Position numbers and translations under genes: made by a program
Notes under the pieces: generated by a model
Databases searched by the model: none
Told to the model about the DNA's origin: nothing
What the model saw: the letters and a program-made list of their open reading frames with translations, nothing else
Assembly: GCA_031284845.1 (NCBI GenBank)
Contig: JAITXH010000101.1
Span: 1 to 12,405, forward strand
DNA length: 12,405 nt
Reading direction: 5' to 3'
DNA from: Puniceicoccales bacterium
GTDB lineage: Bacteria; Verrucomicrobiota; Verrucomicrobiia; Opitutales; UBA953
Shown: positions 1-7,040 of the stretch, piece after piece
Layout: every line of letters starts with the position of its first letter
Numbering within the stretch: position 1 is the stretch's first letter

Positions 1-1538
1 GCAGCGCGGTCGCTGTCATGGCTGACGATGATGGTCTTTCGAGTGGGGTCGAGGCGGTGAGCGAGGGTGTTGAGGTCGCGGATGAGGCGTAACTCAAATT
101 CGTGAAGCTCGGCGTGCTCGTCTTGGGTGGAATAGCTGATTTCGTTGCCGAGGCCCCATATGATGATGGAGGGGTGGTGGCGGTGCTGGGTGACCATGTC
201 GGTGAGCATGGAGGTGGCGTTGGCGGCGAGGATTTCGCTGGGGGGATAAGCACGAGGGGCGATGACGTTGACGAGGGGGATTTCTTCCCAGATAAGGAGA
301 CCGAGTTCATCGCAGCGCTGGAGGACGTAGTCGTCTTGTTGGTAGTGGGCGAGACGGAGGAAGTTGAAGCCGACTTCTTTGATGCGGCGCAAGTCGGCGT
401 CGTGTTGGGCGTCGGAGAGAGCGGGGCCAAAGCCCGGGCGGTCTTGGTGGCGGCTAACGCCGACGAGCTTGCAGGGTTTGCCGTTGAGGAAGAATCCGTT
501 GTCTGGAGTGAACTCAAACCAGCGGAAGCCGTGGCGGAGGGTGACTTGATCAACTACCGTGGGGGCATTGTCGCTGGTAGCGCGAAGGCGAAAAGTGAAG
601 GTGTAGAGGTTTGGTGCCTCGGGCGACCAGAGAAGGGGGTTCGCAACAGCACCAATGAGCGGACTGCCTGCCGCACCTTGCACTTCAGCAACAACGGTGC
701 CGTCTGGCGCGGTGACGGTGAGTTCAACTTTCAGCGGACTCGTTTTGAGCGCACCCGCGATGGCGATGGGAGCGACTTCAAAACGGGCGGCGGCGGCGGT
801 CGTCTCGGATTTGATCGTCGGGAGAACGTCGCGGGCAAATGAATTCCAGTTGGCGCGTATCAGATGAACTTGGCGGTAAAGTCCGCCGTATTGGTTGAAA
901 TCGCCGCTGAGGGGCGGGAGGTGGCGGTTCTTTTCGTTGGAGACGCGGACGAGGATGCTATTATCGCCCTGCCTGCGCAGGTGCTTGGGAAGCTCGACGG
1001 TAAACGCGCTGTAGCCACCGTGGTGTGCGGCGAGCTGGGTGCCGTTAAAATAAACGGTAGCACTTTGTCCGGCAGCGCCGAAGCGCAGGTAATGGTAAAG
1101 ATCACTGAAAGGCTTGAAAGCGGCGGAGTCGAAGTTGAGCACTTTGCGATACCAGGAGACATCGCGGCGATACTCGGCTTTTTCGATCGTGTCTTTGGCG
1201 TTCCACGAGTGGGGCAACGTGACGGGCACCCAGCCAGTGGCGATGGCGGCTTCTTCCGGCGTGGCCAGATTTCTTTCAAGATATTCCCAACCGTCATTGA
1301 AGGCTTGGGTGTCGCGCCACGGGAAGTGGCGGGGCGCGACGGCACCGAGGGCAGATTGCGCTTTGCCATCGGCGGTAACACCGGAAGTCCCGGTATCGGC
1401 AGCGGCATTTTTTTCCGCCAGGTTGTCGCGTTCCACGCGATAGGCATTGGCACTGAAAGGATCGCCTTGGGCAGTGGCGGCAACAGCCCCGGCAAGTGCG
1501 AGGAAAACGGAAAAAAACAGGCGAGAAACAATGTGCAT
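1..1538 (-). CDS. Secreted glycoside hydrolase family 2 protein (beta-galactosidase-like), C-terminus beyond window
   Basis: Reading the minus strand from the ATG at 1538 gives ~512 open codons to the window edge. Residues 1-23 form a signal peptide (Arg6, hydrophobic core, cleavage after Ala-Thr-Ala), so the enzyme is exported. A ~45-residue low-complexity linker is followed by a GH2 sugar-binding jelly roll (about 72-225, with FNQYGGLYRQVHL at 214-226), an Ig-like domain (to ~340) and the start of a TIM barrel (GVSRHQD 360-366, RLAHYQQ 395-401, WEEIP, then HHPSIIIWGLGNEI at 454-467). In GH2 the Glu of the NE pair, here E466, is the general acid/base; the nucleophile Glu lies outside the window. 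Family members hydrolyse beta-galactosides, beta-glucuronides or beta-mannosides; the substrate cannot be told from this part. It lies beyond the terminator of the ribosomal cluster, so it is probably transcribed separately. No Shine-Dalgarno motif precedes the start; the signal peptide and domain fit decide it. Family assignment is firm; substrate is unknown. Confidence 0.93.
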   Translation of the reverse strand, partial: MHIVSRLFFSVFLALAGAVAATAQGDPFSANAYRVERDNLAEKNAAADTGTSGVTADGKAQSALGAVAPRHFPWRDTQAFNDGWEYLERNLATPEEAAIATGWVPVTLPHSWNAKDTIEKAEYRRDVSWYRKVLNFDSAAFKPFSDLYHYLRFGAAGQSATVYFNGTQLAAHHGGYSAFTVELPKHLRRQGDNSILVRVSNEKNRHLPPLSGDFNQYGGLYRQVHLIRANWNSFARDVLPTIKSETTAAAARFEVAPIAIAGALKTSPLKVELTVTAPDGTVVAEVQGAAGSPLIGAVANPLLWSPEAPNLYTFTFRLRATSDNAPTVVDQVTLRHGFRWFEFTPDNGFFLNGKPCKLVGVSRHQDRPGFGPALSDAQHDADLRRIKEVGFNFLRLAHYQQDDYVLQRCDELGLLIWEEIPLVNVIAPRAYPPSEILAANATSMLTDMVTQHRHHPSIIIWGLGNEISYSTQDEHAELHEFELRLIRDLNTLAHRLDPTRKTIIVSHDSDRA

Positions 1539-1680
1539 GACAGGGGAATGAATGCCGCAGAATGCAGTGTCCGCAAATAAAAATACGCATCGTTCTGCAT
1601 GCCGAACAGGATACCTGACAATTAAAGCAAGAAAACGCCTTCTCGATGCCTCTACCGAATACACCTTGGATCCGCCTAAC

Positions 1681-1712
1681 AAAAAACCCGATGCCAACTT
1701 AAAGGCATCGGG
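1681..1712 (-). terminator. Rho-independent terminator of the rplY-rplI cluster
   Basis: A perfect 9-bp inverted repeat, CCCGATGCC (1687-1695) and GGCATCGGG (1704-1712), has an 8-base loop. On the minus strand it is followed directly by six T (1686-1681). It lies 90 bases past the rplI stop and before the GH2 start, so it should end transcripts coming from the ribosomal-protein cluster. On the plus strand there is no T-run after the stem, so termination is one-directional. Confidence 0.9.
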
Positions 1713-1744
1713 CGGCAATAAATACCGATCGGCTAAAATGCGAA

Positions 1745-1780
1745 CGCCCCCTTCCCTTTTTTGAAAAAGGAAGCGGGGCG
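1745..1780. other. Bulged inverted repeat downstream of rplI
   Basis: The arms CGCCCC-CTTCC-(C)-TTTTT (from 1745) and AAAAA-GGAAG-(C)-GGGGCG (to 1780) can pair over about 16 bp with one unpaired C on each side and almost no loop. One half is nearly all pyrimidine (1747-1762) and the other nearly all purine (1763-1778). It starts 22 bases after the rplI stop and precedes the canonical terminator. No T-run follows closely on either strand, so it is more likely an RNA 3'-end stabiliser or processing hairpin than a terminator; that role is inferred. Confidence 0.55.
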
Positions 1781-1802
1781 ACGATTTTGAGACAATTTTG
1801 TC

Positions 1803-2402
1803 TTATTCCGCTTTCTTTTCTTCGGCGGAAGCGTCGGCTCTGGGCCTTTCCTTTTTGTCGCGCCTTTTGTATTCGCGCTTTCCTTTGCGGCCTTCGGTCT
1901 CCCCGGCGTCTGCTTCCGGATTCTCTTCAGGAGGCAGTTCAATCGGGTTTTCGGAGACGACTTCAAATTCGAGCTCGTGCGTGATTTCGTTGTGCAACTT
2001 GATGTGCGCGACATGCTTGCCCAAACCTTTCACAGAGCCATGCGGGAGATGAACTTTTTTGCGGTCAAACGTGACACCTTGCTCGGAGAGCTTGGAGGCG
2101 ATATCTATCGCGGTCACTGCGCCGAACATTTTGCCGCCTTCGCCTGTTTTCACAGCAAAGACGAGATGTATCTCGGTGAGTTTGGCAACGATGCTTTGCG
2201 CGGATTCCAATTCTTTGGCTTCACGGGCAGAGCGGGCCTTTTTAAGGGCTTCGATGTGTTTGCGGTTGGCGCGGCTCACGGGGAGCGCGATGTTCTGCGG
2301 GAACAAAAAGTTGCGGGCGTAGCCGGCGCGAACCTTTATCTGGTCGCCTTCGGCGCCAAGATTTTCCACAGGCTTAAGAAGAAGGACTTCAGAGAGTGCC
2401 AT
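1803..2402 (-). CDS. rplI: 50S ribosomal protein L9, with charged C-terminal tail
   Basis: A 199-residue L9, which binds 23S rRNA at the base of the L1 stalk. The N-terminal L9 signature is clear (GAEGDQIKVRAGYARNFLFP, residues 16-35), followed by the long connecting helix (about 42-75, rich in Lys, Glu and Ala) and the C-terminal RNA-binding domain (about 78-150, with GKMFGAVT and VHLPHGSVKGLGKH). Typical L9 has about 148-150 residues. Here about 48 extra residues (152-199) form a Glu/Lys/Arg-rich, probably disordered tail. It is the last gene of the cluster, 87 bases after ssb, and rpsR is not between them. The leader is almost free of G on the mRNA and has no Shine-Dalgarno motif. Start at 2402 fits the conserved L9 N-terminus. 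Confidence 0.97.
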   Translation of the reverse strand: MALSEVLLLKPVENLGAEGDQIKVRAGYARNFLFPQNIALPVSRANRKHIEALKKARSAREAKELESAQSIVAKLTEIHLVFAVKTGEGGKMFGAVTAIDIASKLSEQGVTFDRKKVHLPHGSVKGLGKHVAHIKLHNEITHELEFEVVSENPIELPPEENPEADAGETEGRKGKREYKRRDKKERPRADASAEEKKAE

Positions 2403-2445
2403 TGTCGTTAGTGTGTTTTATGTGTTTGTTTTAGTGTTTCTGTTG
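2403..2445 (-). promoter_or_regulatory. A/C-rich, G-poor leader of rplI
   Basis: On the minus strand the 43 bases before the rplI ATG contain 38 A or C, only two G and three T. Such a segment should be unstructured and holds nothing resembling AGGAG. It probably marks a translation initiation region that works without Shine-Dalgarno pairing; the function is inferred from composition and position only. Confidence 0.45.
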
Positions 2446-2489
2446 AAGATATTTGCGCCGCTGTATGTGCAACGGCTTTGCTCGTTTTC

Positions 2490-2981
2490 TCAAAAAGGCA
2501 CGTCTTCTTCGATAGCGTCATGCGTGGCCGCAGACGAAGGAGGTGGCGTGGCTTGCCGTTGTGCGGCTGGAGCAGGCGCAGAGCGGCGGGGAGGCGGGGA
2601 ACTGTCTTCGTAACTGCCGCCGCCCGAAGCACCGGGAGCGTTGTCACCACGTCCGCCGATGAAGGTAAATGTCTCAAGGACGACACCGAGGCGGCTGCGC
2701 TTTTCGTTGGTGTTCTTATCCTCCCACTGGTCGAGTTTAAGGCGACCTTCGATGAGGAGACTGGAGCCTTTGGTGCAATATTTGGCGATTGTCTCTGCCT
2801 GTTTGCCAAAGCTGTCTATGTCCACAAAGGTGACTTCTTCGCGTTGCTCGCCTTCCTTCGTAGTGAAACGGCGGTTGACGGCGAGTCCGAGCCGGGCGAC
2901 GGTCATGCCGCTTGGCAGGGTGCGCAAGTCGGGATCCCGGGTCAGATTACCCGCGAGGATGACTTTATTGAAGGATGCCAT
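2490..2981 (-). CDS. ssb: Single-stranded DNA-binding protein
   Basis: A 163-residue SSB, which coats single-stranded DNA in replication, recombination and repair and recruits partner enzymes. The OB-fold covers about residues 1-108 (FNKVILAGNLTRDPDLR at the start, then VTFVDIDSFGKQAE, LLIEGRLKLDQWED and GVVLETFTFIGGR). A Gly/Pro/Ser/Ala/Gln-rich flexible linker follows (about 110-150). The protein ends in the acidic, partner-binding tip DAIEEDVPF, matching the canonical SSB C-terminus, so the gene is intact. It starts 19 bases after the rpsF stop, in the common rpsF-ssb arrangement. The bases before the ATG are pyrimidine-rich (ATTCCTCCC) with no Shine-Dalgarno motif. Confidence 0.98.
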   Translation of the reverse strand: MASFNKVILAGNLTRDPDLRTLPSGMTVARLGLAVNRRFTTKEGEQREEVTFVDIDSFGKQAETIAKYCTKGSSLLIEGRLKLDQWEDKNTNEKRSRLGVVLETFTFIGGRGDNAPGASGGGSYEDSSPPPRRSAPAPAAQRQATPPPSSAATHDAIEEDVPF

Positions 2982-3000
2982 GGGAGGAATGCGGACCGTC

Positions 3001-3303
3001 TCAGGCCGCTTGGATTAAGATGCGCTTGATGGTGCGGTCGAGGCGCAGTTTCTCGCGAAAGGCGGAGGGCGCGGTGGGCGGGCCGTCAAAGGAGAGCTGC
3101 ACGTAGATGCCGCTTGGGTTTTTCCGGTCAGTGACGCGGATGAAATTTTTCTGGCCGAGCGACTGCTCGCCGGTGACGCTGGCGCCGACGGCGGCGAGCG
3201 TGTCTTTGAGCCGTGTGAGGGCGTGTTCGGCGGGCTCATCAAATCCACGAAGATCGAGGATGATGGACGCGCGGTAACTGTTGCTGATTTTCGAAGCGGT
3301 CAT
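3001..3303 (-). CDS. rpsF: 30S ribosomal protein S6
   Basis: A 100-residue S6 protein, which binds the central domain of 16S rRNA as a heterodimer with S18. The single ferredoxin-like domain shows the first strand (YRASIILDLRG, about 10-20), the middle segment (NFIRVTDRKNPSGIYVQLSF, the strand that contacts rRNA and S18) and the closing helix/strand RLDRTIKRILIQ near the end. Its length is normal for a short S6. Its ATG overlaps the pth stop as ATGA, which indicates translational coupling to pth. ssb follows after 19 bases. The partner gene rpsR is not in this cluster. Confidence 0.94.
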   Translation of the reverse strand: MTASKISNSYRASIILDLRGFDEPAEHALTRLKDTLAAVGASVTGEQSLGQKNFIRVTDRKNPSGIYVQLSFDGPPTAPSAFREKLRLDRTIKRILIQAA

Positions 3304-3881
3304 GGTGACGTTTTTTTATTGATGAAATTTTGGGCGAAGGCGGTTCCCCGGCTGAGCCAGGTTTCAATGCCTTGTATGTATGTGTCGAGTTTTGTGGTGA
3401 TGGTAGTTTGCTCTTCTTCTGTGAGTTTTCCGAGGACGTGATCGGCTAAATCCTGACCGGGATAGCGCTTGCCACCGATGCCGATGCGAAAGCGGGCAAA
3501 GGTGTTTGGCAGGCACTGGAGGATGCTGGTAATGCCGTTGTGTCCGCCATCGCTGCCGCCGATCGTCAATTTCATGGCACCCGGCGGAAGCGTGATATCG
3601 TCGTAAACGACGAGCAGACTTTCGACTGGCGTTTTGAGGAATTGGACAAAGGGACCGATGCAGCGCCCGCTCTCATTCATATAAGTGAGCGGTTTGACGA
3701 GCCACACAAGGCGGTTGTCCAACGTGGCTTTGGCGACGGCACCGTTGACCCGGGACTGCGCAGTAAAGCGCGTCCCTGCGCGGGTGGCCAGCGCGTCGAG
3801 AACGCGAAAACCAGTGTTGTGGCGCGTGTCCGCATACTCCGGTCCGGGATTTCCCAAACCGGCGATGACTGCGGAGGCCAT
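3300..3881 (-). CDS. pth: Peptidyl-tRNA hydrolase
   Basis: A 193-residue bacterial Pth, which releases peptides from peptidyl-tRNA dropped by stalled ribosomes. All hallmark residues are present: GLGNPG (8-13, Asn11), TRHNTGF (19-25, catalytic His21), YMNESG (67-72, Asn69), VVYDDI (Asp94/Asp95) and GGHNGI (Asn115). Length is typical (about 190-200). It lies between rplY and rpsF, a common rplY-pth neighbourhood, and its stop overlaps the rpsF start by four bases. The gap to rplY is 72 bases and contains a perfect palindrome (3908-3923). The ATG at 3881 places GLGNPG at the expected distance from the N-terminus, and there is no Shine-Dalgarno motif before it. Confidence 0.97.
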   Translation of the reverse strand: MASAVIAGLGNPGPEYADTRHNTGFRVLDALATRAGTRFTAQSRVNGAVAKATLDNRLVWLVKPLTYMNESGRCIGPFVQFLKTPVESLLVVYDDITLPPGAMKLTIGGSDGGHNGITSILQCLPNTFARFRIGIGGKRYPGQDLADHVLGKLTEEEQTTITTKLDTYIQGIETWLSRGTAFAQNFINKKTSP

Positions 3882-3907
3882 GGTGTTGAAAACTCAAAGA
3901 ACAATGG

Positions 3908-3923
3908 GGAAGGAATTCCTTCC
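3908..3923. repeat. Perfect 16-bp palindrome between rplY and pth
   Basis: GGAAGGAATTCCTTCC reads identically on both strands with no spacer. It lies in the 72-base gap, 26 bases upstream of the pth start and 30 bases downstream of the rplY stop. On the minus strand it is preceded by GCTTTTTTAC. A dyad without loop suits a dimeric DNA-binding protein better than an RNA hairpin, but purine/pyrimidine-biased spacers can form palindromes by chance. The role is unknown. Confidence 0.5.
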
Positions 3924-3953
3924 GTAAAAAAGCAATACCGAAAAGAAACAGGA

Positions 3954-4655
3954 TTACTTTTTGGCTGCTGCCGGTTTGGCAGCGGGTGCTGCTGCTGCCG
4001 GTTTGGCACCTTCGGCGGGCTTGGCTCCGGCGGCGGGTGCTGCTGCTGCGCCTTCGGCGGCGGCAGGTGCGGCGGTGGTCTCTTCGACCTTTTCTTCTTC
4101 CTGCGCGGTGCAAACAACAACGGCGCGGGTCTGGTCACCGGGATAGACAACGCCATCCAGCTTGGGCAGGTTGGCAATGTGGATGGACTGGTTGACGTGC
4201 AACTCGGAGACGTCCACAGCAATGGAGCCGGGGAGGTTCTTCGGGAAGCAGCGCACGGTGATCTCGTGAAGCATGATGTCCAGAGTGCCGTTTTCGACTC
4301 TGACGCCGACGGCGTCTCCCGTGAAGTGAATGGGGACGCTCGCGCTCATTTCGCTATTGGGGTCCACCGAGAGAAGGTCGAGGTGGACGATGGCGAGCGA
4401 GAGTGGGTCGCGTTGAAAGTCGCGTATGAGCGAGAGGGCGGAGCTGCCGTCTTCCAGCGCAAGCTCGACGAGGACAGCTTCGCTGCCTTTGGTGCGCATG
4501 AGTGTGCGCAGTTCGATTGCATCCACGCTAACTGGCTTGTTGCCCGTTGTGCCGTAGATAATACCGGGAATGAAGCCTGCTTTGCGCAATCGGCGGGCTG
4601 GGCCGCGTCCGATGCCGTCGCGGTTTTTGACGGAGAGTTTAAGTTGTTTTTTCAT
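3954..4655 (-). CDS. rplY: 50S ribosomal protein L25, CTC family, with Ala/Pro/Lys-rich tail
   Basis: A 233-residue protein of the long (general stress protein CTC) form of L25, which binds 5S rRNA. The N-terminal 5S-binding barrel spans about residues 3-95 (GRGPARRLRKAGFIPGIIYG at 16-35, LIRDFQRDPLSLAIVHLDLL at 76-95). The TL5/CTC C-terminal beta domain spans about 100-185 (VPIHFTGDAVGVR, LPGSIAVDVSELHVNQSIHI, YPGDQTRAVV). After an acidic stretch (EEEKVEE) the last ~45 residues are almost only Ala, Pro, Gly, Glu and Lys, ending AAAKK; such basic tails are known in this family. It is the first gene of the pth-rpsF-ssb-rplI run. Upstream, ACAGGGACACC gives only a weak AGGGA about 11 bases before the ATG. 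Confidence 0.96.
   Translation of the reverse strand: MKKQLKLSVKNRDGIGRGPARRLRKAGFIPGIIYGTTGNKPVSVDAIELRTLMRTKGSEAVLVELALEDGSSALSLIRDFQRDPLSLAIVHLDLLSVDPNSEMSASVPIHFTGDAVGVRVENGTLDIMLHEITVRCFPKNLPGSIAVDVSELHVNQSIHIANLPKLDGVVYPGDQTRAVVVCTAQEEEKVEETTAAPAAAEGAAAAPAAGAKPAEGAKPAAAAPAAKPAAAKK
3964..4008 (-). repeat. Direct repeat inside the rplY tail
   Basis: An 18-base unit, plus-strand GCTGCTGCCGGTTTGGCA, occurs at 3964-3981 and again at 3991-4008, a 27-base (nine-codon) step. It encodes part of the Ala/Pro/Lys tail of L25 in frame. Such repeats allow in-frame length change by slippage, so tail length may vary between strains. Confidence 0.75.
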
Positions 4656-4833
4656 GTGTTGGTGTCCCTGTGAGTCACGGTCCCGCGAGTCGTTTGCGGC
4701 CGCGCCCCGACCGGGAGTAGTCGAGAAAGGGGGCGCAAGTTAGGAAGGGTGTATTAAAATGCAACCCTGATTTTTCAGCCCGCATATGGCAGGGGGATTC
4801 CGGTTTGGCTTTGCCCTGTCTTTTGCACGCGCG
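4656..4833 (-). promoter_or_regulatory. Upstream region of rplY (probable promoter of the ribosomal cluster)
   Basis: These 178 bases separate the end of the M3 peptidase gene from rplY on the same strand. The gap is long enough for a separate promoter. The most A/T-rich part is 4741-4776 (minus-strand TTGCATTTTAATAC). I find no -35/-10 pair good enough to name, no clear terminator for the peptidase gene (only imperfect GGCAGGG / CCCTGTC pairing with a long loop near 4788-4820) and no known r-protein leader structure. Confidence 0.35.
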
Positions 4834-6963
4834 TCACACCAGACCTTCCCGCGTCAAGAGTGCGTTCAAATCGGGGTCGCGGCCCATGAAATCGCGGAAT
4901 AGCTTTTCGGGAGGTTCACTGTTGCCTTTGGAGAAGATTTTTTCGCGCAATTCGTATCCGGTTTTTTCGTTGAGAATGCCGTCTTTTAAAAACCGTGTGA
5001 ATACGTCCGCTTCGAGCACCTCCGCCCACTTGTAAGAATAGTAGCCGGCGGCGTAGCCGGTGGGATCGGAAAAAATGTGAGAGAACCGCCGTGCCATGGA
5101 AGGCGTCGGCGCACTTGCGGGCACATGGTAATCGGCGAGAAAGTTATTCCAGATATCGTCGAGATCACGTCCCTTGAGTTCAGCGAGATGGATGTGCAAT
5201 TCGAGGTCGAGCTTGCCAAAGGAGAGCTGGCGTATGGTAGCGGTGGCAGCGCGGTAATTGGCGGCGCGGACGAGCTTCCCGAGCAATTCATCGGGGAGCG
5301 GAGCGTGCGTCTCGTGGTGCCGCGCAAAGATATCGAGGCTTTCCTTGTGCCAGCACCAGTTTTCGAGGAGTTGCGAGGGCAACTCGACAAAATCCCAGGC
5401 GACGCGGGTGCCGCTCAGCGTTTCGTAGGGCACGGCGGAGAGGATGTGGTGAAGGAGGTGCCCGAACTCGTGGAAGATGGTAAGCGCTTCGTCGTGGGTA
5501 AGAAGAGGCTCTGCGCCGTTGACGCCGGGCGTGAAGTTGCCGCACATGAGGCCGAGATGCGGAGCGAAACCGCCATCGGGACGCGGGCCGCCAGTGCGCA
5601 GGTGGTTCATCCAAGCGCCGCCACGCTTGGTTTCGCGGGGGTGCCAGTCGGTATAGAAGGAGCCGAGGTGGCGGTCTCCGTTGAAGACTTCGTAAAACTT
5701 CACCTCGGGGTGCCACACATCCACGGGAGTGCCCGGGCTGCGGTCTTTTGCGGTGGCCGGGAAAACTTTGGCCGCGCCGGTGTCCGGGTCTGTAAAGGTG
5801 GTATCGCGCTGGAGAACGCGGATGCCGAAGAGCTTTCCGAAAATAGTGAACGCGCCTTCGATGACGCCGCCGACGGGGAGGTAGGCACGGAGTGCCTCCG
5901 GGTCGAACGCGTATTTTTCGCGCCGTTGCAATTCAGCCCAATAGCCGAGTTCCCAAGGTGCGAGGCGGGCGGGGGCGGACTGTTGCGCATCGGCCTTGAA
6001 TCGCTCCAACTCTGCGGTCTCGCGTTCGAAGTGAGGCTTCACACGGCGGTGGAGGTCTTCGATGAATCGCAGAGCACTGTCTCCGGAGCCGGCCATGCGG
6101 CGTGCGGTGGTGAGGTCGGCAAAGTTTTTTTTGCCGAGCAGCCGGGCTTTAGAGTCGCGCAGTTCCAGGATTTGCCAGACGAGGGCCGTGTTATCCCACG
6201 CACCCTGAGAGCCGATACTCGCGAGTGCTTCCCAACATTCGCGGCGAAAGGTTTCGTTCTTCGCATACTGGAGCACGGGGGAAATGGAGGGGGCGTGCAA
6301 AGTAAAGCGCCATGCAGGATGCTCGGCACCGGGTTGCCCTTTGGCGCGGGCAGACTCGGCGGCAGCGGCAAGAGCACTCTCCGGTAATCCATCAAGCAAT
6401 GCGGGGTCGGTGACCGTTTTTTCCCATGCGTTGGTGGCATCGAGCACGTTTTCGGCATATTTCTGGGTAAGCCGGGCGAGGTCGGCGTTGAGCGTTTCGA
6501 GGCGCTTCTTGTCATCCGCAGAGAGGTCGGCACCGTTTTCGGTGAAATCGGCAAGCGTCTCAGTGAGCAGGCGTTGTGCAGGGCCGGTGAGTGCAGCGGC
6601 TTCCGGGGTGGCGGCATAGGCTTTGAGGACGGCCCAGAGGGCTGGATTGAGCGTGATGCTGGTGGAAAACGCCGAAACTTGAGGGAGGAGCCGGTTGTAG
6701 ATTTCGCGGAATACGGGGGTGTTGTTGACAGAGTTGAGGTGCTCCACCCTGCCCCAGGCTTCATTCAAGGTCCGGGTGGCGTTTTCAAGCCCGAGCACGG
6801 TGTTGCCAAATGTGAGCTGGTCGTGCGGCAAAGCGCCGAGCGCGTCAATGGCAGCGGCGGCACCCTGAAGCGCGAACGTGATGTCTGCCTCCATGATGCC
6901 GGGGGCGAGGCGACTCCACGGGATGAGAAAATCTTGTGCGAGGAAAGGATGCGTTTGTGACAT
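4834..6963 (-). CDS. M3-family zinc oligopeptidase (oligopeptidase A-like)
   Basis: A 709-residue cytoplasmic metallopeptidase of family M3, which degrades short peptides, probably including cleaved signal peptides. The zinc site is complete: HEFGH at 498-502 (His498, Glu499, His502) and the third ligand Glu527 in FVELPSQ, at the 25-residue spacing known for the family. The downstream substrate-binding segment GYAAGYYSYKWAEVLEADVF is also present. VELPSQLLENWCW resembles the oligopeptidase A (prlC) branch more than Dcp, which usually has VEFPSQ. The whole length is helical, as expected. I chose the ATG at 6963 (MSQTHPFLAQDF). The frame extends to 7071, but that would overlap the divergent gene starting at 7041 and add 36 unlike residues. 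No signal peptide. The leader before the ATG is pyrimidine-rich without a Shine-Dalgarno motif. Confidence 0.95.
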   Translation of the reverse strand: MSQTHPFLAQDFLIPWSRLAPGIMEADITFALQGAAAAIDALGALPHDQLTFGNTVLGLENATRTLNEAWGRVEHLNSVNNTPVFREIYNRLLPQVSAFSTSITLNPALWAVLKAYAATPEAAALTGPAQRLLTETLADFTENGADLSADDKKRLETLNADLARLTQKYAENVLDATNAWEKTVTDPALLDGLPESALAAAAESARAKGQPGAEHPAWRFTLHAPSISPVLQYAKNETFRRECWEALASIGSQGAWDNTALVWQILELRDSKARLLGKKNFADLTTARRMAGSGDSALRFIEDLHRRVKPHFERETAELERFKADAQQSAPARLAPWELGYWAELQRREKYAFDPEALRAYLPVGGVIEGAFTIFGKLFGIRVLQRDTTFTDPDTGAAKVFPATAKDRSPGTPVDVWHPEVKFYEVFNGDRHLGSFYTDWHPRETKRGGAWMNHLRTGGPRPDGGFAPHLGLMCGNFTPGVNGAEPLLTHDEALTIFHEFGHLLHHILSAVPYETLSGTRVAWDFVELPSQLLENWCWHKESLDIFARHHETHAPLPDELLGKLVRAANYRAATATIRQLSFGKLDLELHIHLAELKGRDLDDIWNNFLADYHVPASAPTPSMARRFSHIFSDPTGYAAGYYSYKWAEVLEADVFTRFLKDGILNEKTGYELREKIFSKGNSEPPEKLFRDFMGRDPDLNALLTREGLV

Positions 6964-7040
6964 GAGGGCTGACGGATAGAGAAGAAACGGGAAATAAGAA
7001 ATGAGAAATTTGATTTCCGATTCAGGAAAAATGCGATTAC
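6964..7040. promoter_or_regulatory. Divergent intergenic region, M3 peptidase / enoyl thioester reductase
   Basis: Seventy-seven bases separate the two divergent starts and must hold both promoters. The centre (6990-7030) is A-rich on the plus strand. AGGA at 7024-7027 lies 13 bases before the plus-strand ATG, too far for a typical Shine-Dalgarno. I cannot name convincing -35/-10 boxes. Confidence 0.4.

Noticed and set aside
102..1621. Long frames at 102-842 (+), 864-1580 (+) and 860-1621 (-) in the GH2 region
   Set aside because: All are alternative frames of the GH2 gene, whose own frame has a signal peptide and GH2 motifs and runs off the window edge.
3540..4673. 377-residue plus-strand frame opposite rplY/pth
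   Set aside because: Its Gly/Cys-rich stretches are the opposite-strand reading of the Ala/Pro tail of L25; pth and rplY are unmistakable on the other strand.
5077..6387. 436-residue plus-strand frame opposite the M3 peptidase gene
   Set aside because: Antisense frame of a GC-rich gene with biased codons; shows no recognisable domain, whereas the minus strand encodes a complete HEFGH peptidase.
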